Assembly: GCF_000429025.1 (NCBI RefSeq)
Contig: NZ_KE386837.1
Location: forward strand, 294,748-358,747
Direction of reading: 5' to 3'
Length of the DNA stretch: 64,000 bases
Origin: Actinospineispora spinosispora DSM 44797
Lineage (GTDB): Bacteria; Actinomycetota; Actinomycetes; Mycobacteriales; Pseudonocardiaceae
A model generated the notes under the pieces. It did not search any database, was not told where the DNA came from, and worked only from the letters and a program-made list of their open reading frames with translations. Positions 34,473 to 42,680 of the stretch are shown here, one piece after another (within the stretch, counting starts at the first letter, position 1; every line of letters starts with the position of its first letter). A program made the position numbers and the translations under genes.

Positions 34473-34997
34473 CTCAGGGGCGACCTGGGCGGCGAGATCC
34501 CGGATCTGGGTGTCCAGTCCCGGTGTCGGCTGCGTCGTCTGCGGCGTCGTCAGCCGACCGTCCGACCAGGCGGCCCGGAGGATCCCGATCAGCACGAGCG
34601 GCACCCGGGCGGCGGGAGCGACGGTGCTGCGCGGCGCACGGTAGCCGGACACCGGCGAGCCGTAGATCAGCGCGTACTCGTGCACGTGTGACCTGGCCCA
34701 GTCCCGTACCGCCGCGCACACCTCGTCCCAGTGCCGGGTCGGATCGCCGCTGGTCGCGGCACGTTCGGCGGCCTCACCGACCGAGTCGTACGCCTCGATG
34801 ATCAGTGCCGTGAGCAGGTCGTCCTTGCTGGGGAAGTACCGGTACAGCGCCGAGGACGCCATGTCCAGCTCGCGGGCCACCGCGCGGAGCGACAGTGCTT
34901 CGGCGCCCACCGAGGCGAGCTGGCGCCGGGCCGCATCGGTGATCTCGCGGGTGAGCTCTGCCCTGGCGCGTTCCCTGGCGGTCCGTCCGGCGTTCAT
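34308..34997 (-). CDS. TetR-family regulator
   Basis: About 229 residues from ATG 34997. The HTH is at about 20-65 (LSLRAVARELDMASSALYRYFPSKDDLL), followed by a TetR_C_13-like C-domain. It is divergent from the deazaflavin-reductase gene. Two matching palindromes in the 128-bp region between them are its likely operators. Its 3' end is overlapped antisense by the membrane-protein frame. Confidence 0.9.
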   Translation of the reverse strand: MNAGRTARERARAELTREITDAARRQLASVGAEALSLRAVARELDMASSALYRYFPSKDDLLTALIIEAYDSVGEAAERAATSGDPTRHWDEVCAAVRDWARSHVHEYALIYGSPVSGYRAPRSTVAPAARVPLVLIGILRAAWSDGRLTTPQTTQPTPGLDTQIRDLAAQVAPELPGPVLTRVIVAWTQLFGMISFELFGQLVGSVDPSDEFFAHTTTEMAAFVGLPR

Positions 34998-35036
34998 GGG
35001 GCCGAGTATGCCGCACAACGAGAGCGGCAATCAAAT

Positions 35037-35055
35037 TCAAGAGCAGTGCTCTTGA
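35037..35055. promoter_or_regulatory. TetR operator candidate 1
   Basis: TCAAGAGCA-G-TGCTCTTGA, perfect 9-bp arms about one base. It lies 40 bp upstream of the TetR start and shares AGAGCA/TGCTCT with site 2, whose centre is 53 bp away (about five helical turns). Confidence 0.8.
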
Positions 35056-35090
35056 CGAAGTGCGGCCTAGAGATGTTCACTGATCTCAAG

Positions 35091-35107
35091 CGAGAGCACT
35101 GCTCTCG
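35091..35107. promoter_or_regulatory. TetR operator candidate 2
   Basis: CGAGAGCA-C-TGCTCTCG, perfect 8-bp arms. It lies 18 bp before the reductase ATG, where bound repressor would block transcription. An AGGAGG ribosome site follows at about 35114. Confidence 0.8.
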
Positions 35108-35125
35108 AAAACCAGGAGGATCACG

Positions 35126-35575
35126 ATGAACACTCAGACCCGCTACCTCGCACCCGGCACCGCCACCTCGATCTTCAACCGTGTCGTCGCGGGTCTCACC
35201 CGTGCCGGCATCAGCGTCTGGGGCTCGCGCATCCTGCGGGTCCGAGGTCGCAGCAGCGGTGAATGGCGCAGCACGCCGGTCAACCTGCTCACCCACGACG
35301 GCGAGCGTTACCTGGTCGCGCCGAGAGGGCACGCCCAGTGGGTGCGCAACATGCGGGTCGCGGGCGGCGGCGAGCTGCTCGTCGGGCGCAGGGTCGAACG
35401 GTTCGAGGCGATCGAGCTGCCGGACGCCGCCAAACCCGCCGTGCTGCGCGCGTACCTCGAGCGCTGGAAGTTCGAGGTCGGCGTCTTCTTCGACGGCGTG
35501 GGCCCGGACGCGTCCGACGCGGAGCTGCTGGACATCGCCCCCGGCTACCCGGTCTTCCGCATCGCCAGCTCGTGA
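35126..35575 (+). CDS. Deazaflavin (F420)-dependent nitroreductase-like protein
   Basis: 149 residues of the PF04075 (Ddn-like) family: LRVRGRSSGEWRSTPVNLL, then YLVAPRGHAQWVRNMRVAG, the F420-binding segments. Homologues reduce quinones or nitro compounds with F420H2. The stop TGA lies inside a GTGAGTG palindrome. It is probably under control of the divergent TetR protein. Confidence 0.9.
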   Translation: MNTQTRYLAPGTATSIFNRVVAGLTRAGISVWGSRILRVRGRSSGEWRSTPVNLLTHDGERYLVAPRGHAQWVRNMRVAGGGELLVGRRVERFEAIELPDAAKPAVLRAYLERWKFEVGVFFDGVGPDASDAELLDIAPGYPVFRIASS

Positions 35576-35614
35576 GTGTTGAGCATGGCTATAGCCACAC
35601 TCAACACTCACGAG
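35569..35614. terminator. GTGAGTG-family palindrome, CTATAG centre
   Basis: 46 bp, from CTCGTGAGTG to CACTCACGAG, centre GGCTATAGCC, one mismatch. It includes the TGA stop of the reductase gene (35573-35575). The convergent nitrilase gene ends 4 bp beyond it. Confidence 0.85.
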
Positions 35615-35617
35615 GTT

Positions 35618-36658
35618 CTACGGCGTGGTTGCGGGCCGTTGTTCGGCTGCGGGTGCCGCGGGGATCTCGTCGGGCAGGTTGCCGCCCGGCCAGGACTGCC
35701 AGGGGTGCTTGCGCAGCAGGCGCATCGCCTTGTACTTCAGCGCACCATGGTTGTTCATCGCCGCCCAGGCCGCGCGGGTGGACACGCTCATCGGCGGGAT
35801 CCAGTACATCGGACCGAGCGGGTCCACCGGCTCCGGCGTGTCCAGCGTGACGGTCGCCGACACATGCGCCTCGCCGTCCTCGGCGGTGAGCCGCGCCAGC
35901 ACGGTGCCGTCGCGCTCCACGATCTGCGTCTCACCGACCATGTAGGTGCGCCACGGCACGCCGGGCGCGAGCGGGGTGTCGAAGTCGATCGGACCGACGT
36001 GGGACGGCATGACGATCGGCGCCCCGATCAGCCGCGCCATCTGCCGGGGCAGCTCGCGGGCGTGCTGCAGCTGAAGGGAGTGCTCGCGGGCAGCCCACTT
36101 ACCGGCGATCCCCGGCCAGTTCGTCGGGTAGGACGGCCAGCACATGCCGCCGAGTAGCAGCTGCACCCGGCCGCGCAGCCGTCGCGCGGTGCCCATCCGA
36201 GCCCATTCCCACCCGCACGCCGTGCCCACGGAGGCGCCGCCGAGCGCGGCGAGCGTCGTGCGGCCGGGATCGTCGCCGCCGGTGTAGTAGTTGTTCTCCC
36301 ACATCGTCGGGATGTCCTTGTCGTGCAGGTGCGCGCGCCCGTCCGGCTCGGCCAGGACGTACGTGCCGTACACGTCCCCGCCCCGCTTGGCGAGGAACCC
36401 GCCGCCGACCACGACGTCCAGCTCACGGGCGAGCCGCTGGTACAGCTGCATCGGGGCACCGTCGACCGGCCGCGCCACGGTGCGCATCGCGCGCGAGTAG
36501 ACGTTCGGTGAGGACGCCGCCTCGGGCACCGTGACGATCTCGGGGGAGTGCTCGCGCACCGCGTCCCGGATCAGCTCCTCCAGTCTGACGAGGTTCTCCT
36601 CGACCGCGCCCAGGCGCAGGGCAGGCTGAACCGTTGCGATCTTCACTGTGGTGCTCAT
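35618..36658 (-). CDS. Carbon-nitrogen hydrolase (nitrilase superfamily)
   Basis: 346 residues. The catalytic triad is E46 (VTVPEAAS), K114 (LHDKDIP) and C148 (SVGTACGWEWA). The branch (amidase, carbamoylase or nitrilase) cannot be fixed. It is coupled by ATGA overlap to the flavoprotein gene upstream, so the two probably act in one catabolic step series. A GTGAGTG palindrome closes the operon. Confidence 0.88.
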   Translation of the reverse strand: MSTTVKIATVQPALRLGAVEENLVRLEELIRDAVREHSPEIVTVPEAASSPNVYSRAMRTVARPVDGAPMQLYQRLARELDVVVGGGFLAKRGGDVYGTYVLAEPDGRAHLHDKDIPTMWENNYYTGGDDPGRTTLAALGGASVGTACGWEWARMGTARRLRGRVQLLLGGMCWPSYPTNWPGIAGKWAAREHSLQLQHARELPRQMARLIGAPIVMPSHVGPIDFDTPLAPGVPWRTYMVGETQIVERDGTVLARLTAEDGEAHVSATVTLDTPEPVDPLGPMYWIPPMSVSTRAAWAAMNNHGALKYKAMRLLRKHPWQSWPGGNLPDEIPAAPAAEQRPATTP

Positions 36659-38130
36659 GCGCTGATCACTGTCTCCGTGGGGTTGTCGTGAACGATCAGA
36701 TCGGTCGAGATCCGGGCGACCGGGCGGGTGGGCGCGGGCGGCTTCGGGTCGGGGTGCTCGGACCCGACGACCACCCCGCTGTACCGGAACCGGCGTCCGA
36801 GCAGCTCCTGGCGCACCCCGAGGTGCACCTTCAGGTCGGCGATCGCGCCTCGGACGGTCGCGCCGACCGGCTCACCGCCGGTGCCCCGGCGCAGCGCGTC
36901 GGACAACCCGCCGATCAGTCGGGGAATGGTCAGCACCTGCGGCAGGGTGCGACCCCTGCCGAACACGTCACCGATGTCCGGGCCGTCGCCACGTGAGCGA
37001 CCGGACCGCCGCACGATCTCCACCAGCACCGGGGACACCGGCTTGATCTCGGTCTCGATGTTCCCGAAGTGGTAGGCGTGGACACACTCCATGTCGCGTT
37101 CCCGCTCCCAGCGGCGCAGCGCCAGGTCGAGCTCACCCGGATCGTCCAGGACCGGGCCCGCGACCTCGGCGAGCCGCCTGCCGGACCACAGCGCGTCCCG
37201 CTGGCCCTGTCCGATGACCGGGTCCTTGAAGTGGCCCGCGTCCCCGGCAAGCGCCCATCCCGGACCGCTGGACGCGCGGAAGTACGCCGAGGTGTCGCCG
37301 GTCGCGCGCAGCTTGGTCAGGTCGGTGCAGCCGGCGACCCGCTCGGCCATCTGGGGGTGCTCGGCCAGCTTGCGCTGCCAGTACCCCTCCTGGTCGTTCA
37401 TCGCCTCGGTTGCCTCCTCGGCGGCGCCCATGAACAGCATCAGCATCTTGGGGCCCGGCGCGGAGGGGAACATGAAGCCGATCGAGTCGCCGTCGCGCCA
37501 CTGGTAGATCGTCTTGCCCTCACGCGTGCCGTACATCGGGTCGTCGGCGTAGCGGAACACGAGGCCGCGACCGTTGCGCGACGCCCGGTACGGCCGGAAC
37601 GCGCCGACCTCGGAGGCGACCGACGAGCGGCGGCCGTCCGCGCCGATGACCAGCTTGGCCTCGATGTCGTCCTGGTTGCCGTCCGCGTCGGCGTACCGGA
37701 CGCCGACCGCCCGACCGCCGCGCCACAGCACGCCGACCAGCCGGTGGCGTTCCCGCACGTCGGCGCCCGCCGCCCGGGCCGAGGTGACCAGCTCGATGTC
37801 CTGGATGGTGCGCGGCACGCACATGCAGTAGTCGATCGGGCCGGACTGGCGCCATCGTTCCAGCAGCTCGGCCTCGCCGTTGGTGCTCAGCTGCAGCCAC
37901 GGGGATCGCGTGGGGTTGCTGGCGTGGATTCCGTCCAGCGCACCCATCATGCGCAGCTCGTTGACGCCGTCCGGGAAGAGCAGGTGGGTCGACATCTGGT
38001 CGGACGGGAACCGTGACCGGTCCAGCACGATCACCTTCAGGCCGGCTTTCGCCAGGTGAGCGGCTGCGCACGCCCCGGCAAGGCGAGCTCCGATGATCAC
38101 TACGTCGCAACGCTGCGGCAAGGTCAACAC
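36655..38130 (-). CDS. FAD-dependent oxidoreductase of the aromatic-hydroxylase/GGR type
   Basis: About 491 residues from GTG 38130. DVVIIGARLAGACAA is the FAD-binding site; the motif has ARLAG where GxGxxG is usual. GADGRRS is the DG motif, and ALAGDAGHFKDPVIGQG is the GD motif. It could be a flavin monooxygenase or a geranylgeranyl-reductase-like enzyme. A GTG 33 bp further upstream is the alternative start. It is the first gene of a two-gene operon divergent from a TetR gene. Confidence 0.85.
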   Translation of the reverse strand: MLTLPQRCDVVIIGARLAGACAAAHLAKAGLKVIVLDRSRFPSDQMSTHLLFPDGVNELRMMGALDGIHASNPTRSPWLQLSTNGEAELLERWRQSGPIDYCMCVPRTIQDIELVTSARAAGADVRERHRLVGVLWRGGRAVGVRYADADGNQDDIEAKLVIGADGRRSSVASEVGAFRPYRASRNGRGLVFRYADDPMYGTREGKTIYQWRDGDSIGFMFPSAPGPKMLMLFMGAAEEATEAMNDQEGYWQRKLAEHPQMAERVAGCTDLTKLRATGDTSAYFRASSGPGWALAGDAGHFKDPVIGQGQRDALWSGRRLAEVAGPVLDDPGELDLALRRWERERDMECVHAYHFGNIETEIKPVSPVLVEIVRRSGRSRGDGPDIGDVFGRGRTLPQVLTIPRLIGGLSDALRRGTGGEPVGATVRGAIADLKVHLGVRQELLGRRFRYSGVVVGSEHPDPKPPAPTRPVARISTDLIVHDNPTETVISA

Positions 38131-38186
38131 CCCCGGGTGTGATATGTGGCACCCAGAGTGCACTGCCGAGCGCTAAAATGCAAGAG

Positions 38187-38212
38187 GGTTCATTTTTGAA
38201 CCGACCTATAAT
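38187..38212. promoter_or_regulatory. Operator GGTTCA-N4-TGAACC with a consensus -10
   Basis: GGTTCA TTTT TGAACC at 38187-38202 is a perfect 6-bp inverted repeat. It is followed by TATAAT at 38207-38212, an exact -10 for the plus-strand TetR gene. A repressor bound here would block the -35 region. The site is 57 bp from the flavoprotein start, so both directions can be controlled. Confidence 0.8.
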
Positions 38213-38238
38213 TTGGGCGATCTAGGCAGGTTGAGAAG

Positions 38239-38943
38239 GTGGGCCAGGTGGAATCCGAGAGCGAACCGGCACACAGCCCCCGCGTCACCAGGCGCCGCGC
38301 GCGCACCAGGGAGCGCATCCTGGACGTCGCGGAGGAGATCTTCGGTTCCGGCTACCAGGCGGCTCGGATGGAAGAGCTCGCGGAGACCGCCGATGTCTCG
38401 GTCGGCACGATCTACGTGCACTTCGGCAACAAGGCGGGCCTCTACCTGGCGCTGGCCGAACGCGCCCTGGACCAGTTCGCCGACTATCTGAAACGGGCGG
38501 ACCGGCCGGACTACTCGCCGATCGAGAAGGTCATGGCGTGCGGCGAGCTGTACCTGCGGTTCCACCTTGAGCACCCCGGCTCGTTCCGCTTCCTGGCCTT
38601 CGACGGCTTCGGAACGGAGCTGCCCCAGGTCGACGAGCAGCTGCGGACACGCGTCGGCGAGCGCCTCGACGACATCCTGGGCATCTTCCAGGCCTACATC
38701 GAGGCGGCGATCGCGGCGGGCGAGGCCGACCCGGCGTACACCCCGAGGGAGGTGTGCCGCTTCCTGTGGGGCGCGTGGAACGGAGTGGTCTCGTTCAGCC
38801 TGCGCAACGACAGGATGGCCCTGACGGACGAGGAGATAGCGACCTGCCTGCGCCTGGGCCGCCGCCTGGCCAACGAAGGCCTGACGGCCCCCAGGTTCCG
38901 AACTCCCGACGGCTACTCCCGGGGCCGTCTCGTGGATCTCTGA
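38239..38943 (+). CDS. TetR-family regulator
   Basis: 234 residues. The HTH is at about 20-65 (RTRERILDVAEEIFGSG, then MEELAETADVSVGTIYVHFGNKAGLY). It is divergent from the flavoprotein/nitrilase operon, and the GGTTCA dyad upstream fits autoregulation. The ATG at 38239 lies 27 bp after the TATAAT, so the leader is short. Confidence 0.9.
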   Translation: MGQVESESEPAHSPRVTRRRARTRERILDVAEEIFGSGYQAARMEELAETADVSVGTIYVHFGNKAGLYLALAERALDQFADYLKRADRPDYSPIEKVMACGELYLRFHLEHPGSFRFLAFDGFGTELPQVDEQLRTRVGERLDDILGIFQAYIEAAIAAGEADPAYTPREVCRFLWGAWNGVVSFSLRNDRMALTDEEIATCLRLGRRLANEGLTAPRFRTPDGYSRGRLVDL

Positions 38944-38957
38944 ACCCCCCCCGTTTT

Positions 38958-39023
38958 CATGATCACCACCGCGTGAGGGCTGATTTTCCGTCCGGAAACA
39001 GCCGTCAGACGGTGGTGATCATG
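38958..39023. terminator. Large stem-loop between convergent genes
   Basis: Perfect 14-bp outer arms, CATGATCACCACCG (38958-38971) and its complement (39010-39023), enclose an inner hairpin GGCTG-TTTTCC/GGAAA-CAGCC. It lies between the TetR stop and the end of the convergent oxidoreductase gene. It differs from both palindrome families. Confidence 0.75.
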
Positions 39024-39036
39024 GTTTTGCGGCGCG

Positions 39037-40041
39037 CTAGATGGCCAGGATGAGTTTGCCCTTGTTCTCGCCCCGGAAGAGGCGCTGCAGAGTTGCCGGG
39101 AAGTCGGCGACCGTGCCCTGGACGATGTCCTCCTCGGAGCGGAGCTTGCCCTCGGCCAGCCAGCCGGCGATCTCCTTCGCCGCGTCGCCGTAGCGGTCGG
39201 CGAAGTCGAAAACCAGAAAGCCCTCCATGCGGGCGCGTTTGACCAGCAGGTTCATGTAGTTGCGCGGTCCTTCGACGCGGTCCAGGTTGTACTGGCTGAT
39301 CGCGCCGCAGATCACCACGCGAGCGCCCCGGTTGAGCTGCGCCAGCCCGGCGTCCAGCACCTCGCCGCCGACGTTGTCGAAGAACACGTCGACGCCCTTC
39401 GGGATCGCCGTGTGCAGACGCCTGCTCAGACCGTCCTGCCGGTAGTCGAGGCAGTCGTCGAAGCCCAGCTCCTCGGTCACCCAACGGCACTTCTCCGGAC
39501 CGCCGGCGATGCCGACGACCCGCGCGCCCTTGATCTTCGCCAGCTGGCCGACCACGGTGCCCACCGCACCGGCGGCGCCGGAGACGAGCACGGTCTCACC
39601 GTCGGCGAGTGCGCCGACGTCGAACAGCCCGAAGTAGGCGGTCAGTCCGGTGATCCCCAGCGCGCTCAGCCAGGTGGGCAGCGGCACGGTCGACGGGTCG
39701 ACGGCCAGCACTCCCGAGCCGTCCGACACCGCGTACTCCTGCACCCCGAAGACGCCCGTGACATGGCTCCCGACGGTGAACGACGGGTGGTTGGACTCCA
39801 TCACCTCACCGGCGGCGAAGGCACGCATGACCTCGTCGATGCCGACCGGCGGGATGTACGACGGGGCGTCGTTCAACCACCCGCGCATCGCCGGGTCCAG
39901 TGAGATATGTGAGATCCGCACCAGGAACTGGCCGTCGCCGATCGTCGGCACGGATTCGTCGGTGTGCGCCCAGTCGCTCGGCTGGATGTCGCCCTTGGGT
40001 CGCTGTGCCAGTCGAACCTGGTGGTTGATGGCCTCGGTCAT
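39037..40041 (-). CDS. NADP-dependent MDR oxidoreductase (CurA / leukotriene-B4-dehydrogenase type)
   Basis: 334 residues with no zinc ligands. VSGAAGAVGTVVGQLAKIKG is the NADP site. LDPAMRGWLNDAPSY near the N-terminus and FFDNVGG are typical of the PTGR/CurA group, which reduces double bonds of enones. It is transcribed alone and converges on the TetR gene. Confidence 0.92.
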   Translation of the reverse strand: MTEAINHQVRLAQRPKGDIQPSDWAHTDESVPTIGDGQFLVRISHISLDPAMRGWLNDAPSYIPPVGIDEVMRAFAAGEVMESNHPSFTVGSHVTGVFGVQEYAVSDGSGVLAVDPSTVPLPTWLSALGITGLTAYFGLFDVGALADGETVLVSGAAGAVGTVVGQLAKIKGARVVGIAGGPEKCRWVTEELGFDDCLDYRQDGLSRRLHTAIPKGVDVFFDNVGGEVLDAGLAQLNRGARVVICGAISQYNLDRVEGPRNYMNLLVKRARMEGFLVFDFADRYGDAAKEIAGWLAEGKLRSEEDIVQGTVADFPATLQRLFRGENKGKLILAI

Positions 40042-40164
40042 CCTTGTCCGCTCCCGTTCGACGTAGTTACTGAGCAGTACCGCACTCTGGGAATCTTGCC
40101 CGTCCCCGTCACGGCGGGTGAGCTCGGGGAGGGGCGATTAGCTCGAAGGAGGGGCCTCATTAGA

Positions 40165-40869
40165 GTGCGGGTCGAGGTTGAGTGTGGTCGCAAGATCATG
40201 CCCGGCCGGTCGGAGGAAGGGGCGAAGTTGGACCTGACGCGCGCCATCGACGGCAAACGCGGCTGGCTCGCGGCCGGCGTTGCACTGGCACTCATCCTGA
40301 GTTTCGGCATCGTCGGGTTCATCCTGGCGACCTCACCCGACGTGCCGTCCCCGGCACAGCTGCCCACGGCGGCGGCACCGCCCTCGGTCGCGCCGCCGCC
40401 TCCCGCCGCGCAGCCACCACCCTCGGCCGCGACGGCATCGGGGCCGGTCAGCACCGTGGTGGAACGGCTGAAGCAACGTGGCTTCCAGGTCACCGAGCGG
40501 GGCACCCGGTCCGACGGCGACTGTGTCGCGGCGTCGTACAGCGGAACCCAGAGCTTCCTGAAGGCGCACCCGTGCGCGGGACTGCAGCGGGCGATGTTCG
40601 AGGTGCGCGGCGCTCGGTCGGGGACCGCGCTGGTCGCGGTCTGCTGGGTCAGCATGCCCGACGAGGACAGCGCCACCGCACTGCGCGCGGTGGTCGACCG
40701 TCCCGGCTCCGGCAACATCACCGCGCTCGAGCGCAACAACCTGTTCACCGGTGTCTACTACGCGTCCTCGCAGCGCGGCGTGGTCGTCTCGAACGCCGAC
40801 GCGCGGCCGCTGAGCCCCGGTCTGACGGAGTCCGAACTGAAGGCGATCGTGGCCGCTGCCTCGGACTGA
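40165..40869 (+). CDS. Membrane-anchored extracytoplasmic protein, unknown
   Basis: About 234 residues from GTG 40165, which has AAGGAGGGG 10 nt upstream. ATG 40198 is a possible later start. One membrane helix (WLAAGVALALILSFGIVGFIL) is followed by a Pro/Ala-rich linker and a ~140-residue external domain with two Cys (GDCVAAS and HPCAGL) that may pair. I do not recognise the domain. It is monocistronic. Confidence 0.75.
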   Translation: MRVEVECGRKIMPGRSEEGAKLDLTRAIDGKRGWLAAGVALALILSFGIVGFILATSPDVPSPAQLPTAAAPPSVAPPPPAAQPPPSAATASGPVSTVVERLKQRGFQVTERGTRSDGDCVAASYSGTQSFLKAHPCAGLQRAMFEVRGARSGTALVAVCWVSMPDEDSATALRAVVDRPGSGNITALERNNLFTGVYYASSQRGVVVSNADARPLSPGLTESELKAIVAAASD

Positions 40870-41096
40870 GCACTCCACCCGAATCGGTGTGCTCAAATAT
40901 TCGACACGCCGTGTCCGGTCCGTCCTGTGGTACGTTTTTTCTCGTTGCAGTCGTGTTTTCCTCGCTCGTTGCGAAGCGTCCGTGGAGCGTGACACCGAGC
41001 TTCGTTCGTCGGGGGAACCCTCCCTGGTCGGCGGAGCTCTGCCGCAACGGATCGGCCGGCAAGGTGTCGTCCGATAGCAGAAACACCAGGAGAAAC
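40870..41096 (+). promoter_or_regulatory. Long leader of the cold-shock gene
   Basis: The 227 bp between the membrane-protein stop and the cold-shock ATG hold a GAGCAC...GTGCTC hairpin at about 40868-40895, a possible terminator, then a long untranslated leader as is usual for csp genes. AGGAG lies 6 nt before the ATG. I cannot place the promoter exactly. Confidence 0.4.
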
Positions 41097-41300
41097 ATGG
41101 CTCAGGGCACCGTCAAGTGGTTCAACGCCGAAAAGGGCTTCGGCTTCATCGCCACTGACGACAACTCCCCCGACGTCTTCGTGCACTACTCGGCCATCCA
41201 GGGCGATGGCTACCGCAGCCTCGAGGAGAACCAGAGGGTTACCTTCGAGGTCACGCAGGGCGCGAAGGGCCCGCAGGCGGACGGTGTACGCGTTATCTAA
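41097..41300 (+). CDS. cspA: Cold-shock protein
   Basis: 67 residues, a single cold-shock domain. KGFGFIA is RNP1 and VFVHYSAI is RNP2. It binds single-stranded RNA and DNA as a chaperone. It has a long leader and a strong terminator, as is usual for abundant csp mRNAs. Confidence 0.96.
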   Translation: MAQGTVKWFNAEKGFGFIATDDNSPDVFVHYSAIQGDGYRSLEENQRVTFEVTQGAKGPQADGVRVI

Positions 41301-41314
41301 GTAGGACAAGAGGA

Positions 41315-41350
41315 GAACCCCGGGCGACAGGATCGCTCGGGGTTCTTTTT
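41315..41350 (+). terminator. Intrinsic terminator of the cold-shock gene
   Basis: 13-bp arms GAACCCCGGGCGA (41315-41327) and TCGCTCGGGGTTC (41333-41345), one mismatch, followed by five T. Confidence 0.9.
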
Positions 41351-41354
41351 GTCT

Positions 41355-41473
41355 TGTGAGTGGCGGGTGGTTCTACTGCGGAGCGGCGCCGAAGGCGTAG
41401 CACCAGTCGCCACTCACGACACGCTTTTCGTCGTGAGTGGCGAGTGGCGCTATAGGACCACTCGCCACTCACA
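41355..41473. repeat. 119-bp composite palindrome, copy 3
   Basis: It runs from TGTGAGTG to CACTCACA. The first half has the GC-rich insert (GCGGAGCGGCGCCGAAGGC) and the second the CTATAG tip. The linker is CGACACGCTTTTCGTCG. Extended outer arms start at 41353. It lies between the cold-shock terminator and the convergent epimerase-like gene. Confidence 0.85.
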
Positions 41474-41491
41474 AGATCTCTGGACCCAGGT

Positions 41492-42409
41492 TCACCCTGT
41501 AGAAGGCAACCAGGCAGCGGTGAGCGCGAGCCCCTCCTCAACCCCGACCGGCGAGAACCCGAGCCCCCGGGCCCGCTCGTCGGAAACCCGAACCGGCGCC
41601 AGCTTCCCGTAGACCTCAGACCGTCGGGCGAAGGTAGGAGCATCAGCCCCCAACGAGGACCCCGGCGGTAGGACCCGAACCCGATGCGGGCTCCCCACCA
41701 GCTCCGCGTACCGATGCAGTACGGCCCCGAACCGGGCCACCCCGCCACACAGCACGTACCGCCGTCCGTTCTCCCCATGTCGGTAGGCGAGCAGATGCCC
41801 GAGTGCCACGTCCGAGGCGAGCACCCATCCGATGGCGGCGTCGACCACCGCCTCGACCTTCCCCTCGGCGGCCGAGGCCAACAGTCCGTTGTAACTGTGC
41901 GGACCTGATGGGCTGGGCCCGTAGATGCTGACCGGGTTCATCACCATGACGTCCATCCCGTCGCCGCTCTCGGCGAGGACGAGCTGCTCGGCCTCGGCCT
42001 TGGTGGTGGAGTAGGGATCGACGAGCGCCGTACCTCCAGGGGCGTCCTCGGCGACGAGCCCGGTCGGGTCGATGATCGCGGCGCTCGTGCTCGTGTGGAC
42101 GAACCGGCGGACCCCCGCGTCCCGCGCCGCACGCAGAACCGCCCTGGTTCCCTCGACGTTCAGCTCGCGGGTCTGCTCGAGCGACTCACCGATCGACGCG
42201 GCCAGATGGAAGACGCCGGAGCAGCCATCCGCCGCTCGGCGCAGCGAATCCGGGTCGTCCAGGTCCGCGATCGCCCACTCCACTCCCTCGGGCAGCAGGC
42301 GCGCTCGGTCGGCGTTGCGCACGGCCGCGCGGACCTCGAAGCCCTGGTCACGCAGCAGGGTGGCGAGAACGGTCCCCAGGTAGCCGGTCGCGCCGGTGAT
42401 GAGCAGCAT
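41492..42409 (-). CDS. NAD(P)-dependent epimerase/dehydratase-like (extended SDR)
   Basis: 305 residues. GATGYLG at the N-terminus binds NAD(P), YSTTK holds the catalytic Tyr and Lys, and the substrate part is that of dihydroflavonol-reductase-like extended SDRs. It would act on a ketone, aldehyde or nucleotide sugar. It is transcribed alone. Confidence 0.9.
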   Translation of the reverse strand: MLLITGATGYLGTVLATLLRDQGFEVRAAVRNADRARLLPEGVEWAIADLDDPDSLRRAADGCSGVFHLAASIGESLEQTRELNVEGTRAVLRAARDAGVRRFVHTSTSAAIIDPTGLVAEDAPGGTALVDPYSTTKAEAEQLVLAESGDGMDVMVMNPVSIYGPSPSGPHSYNGLLASAAEGKVEAVVDAAIGWVLASDVALGHLLAYRHGENGRRYVLCGGVARFGAVLHRYAELVGSPHRVRVLPPGSSLGADAPTFARRSEVYGKLAPVRVSDERARGLGFSPVGVEEGLALTAAWLPSTG

Positions 42410-42680
42410 CCGTCCATCCTTATAGGAATCGGGAACGGAGCGCCCGGCGACCGGCGGTAGATCAGCTTGCTGAACCGAATGGAGTAGCCGCCGATCCTGG
42501 GGCAGACGCCGGTCATCCGCCGTTCACCAACGCCTCACCCGACCGTGATCAACAGCGTCCCCACTCGTCGAGTTATCACGCCCAGTAAGCGCTACTGGGC
42601 CGTGTGGGCGCGACTTCGACCACAGTCCTGTGTTGAGCTTCACACAAGACAAAGCAATAAAGATGTTTGGAGGCCGACAG

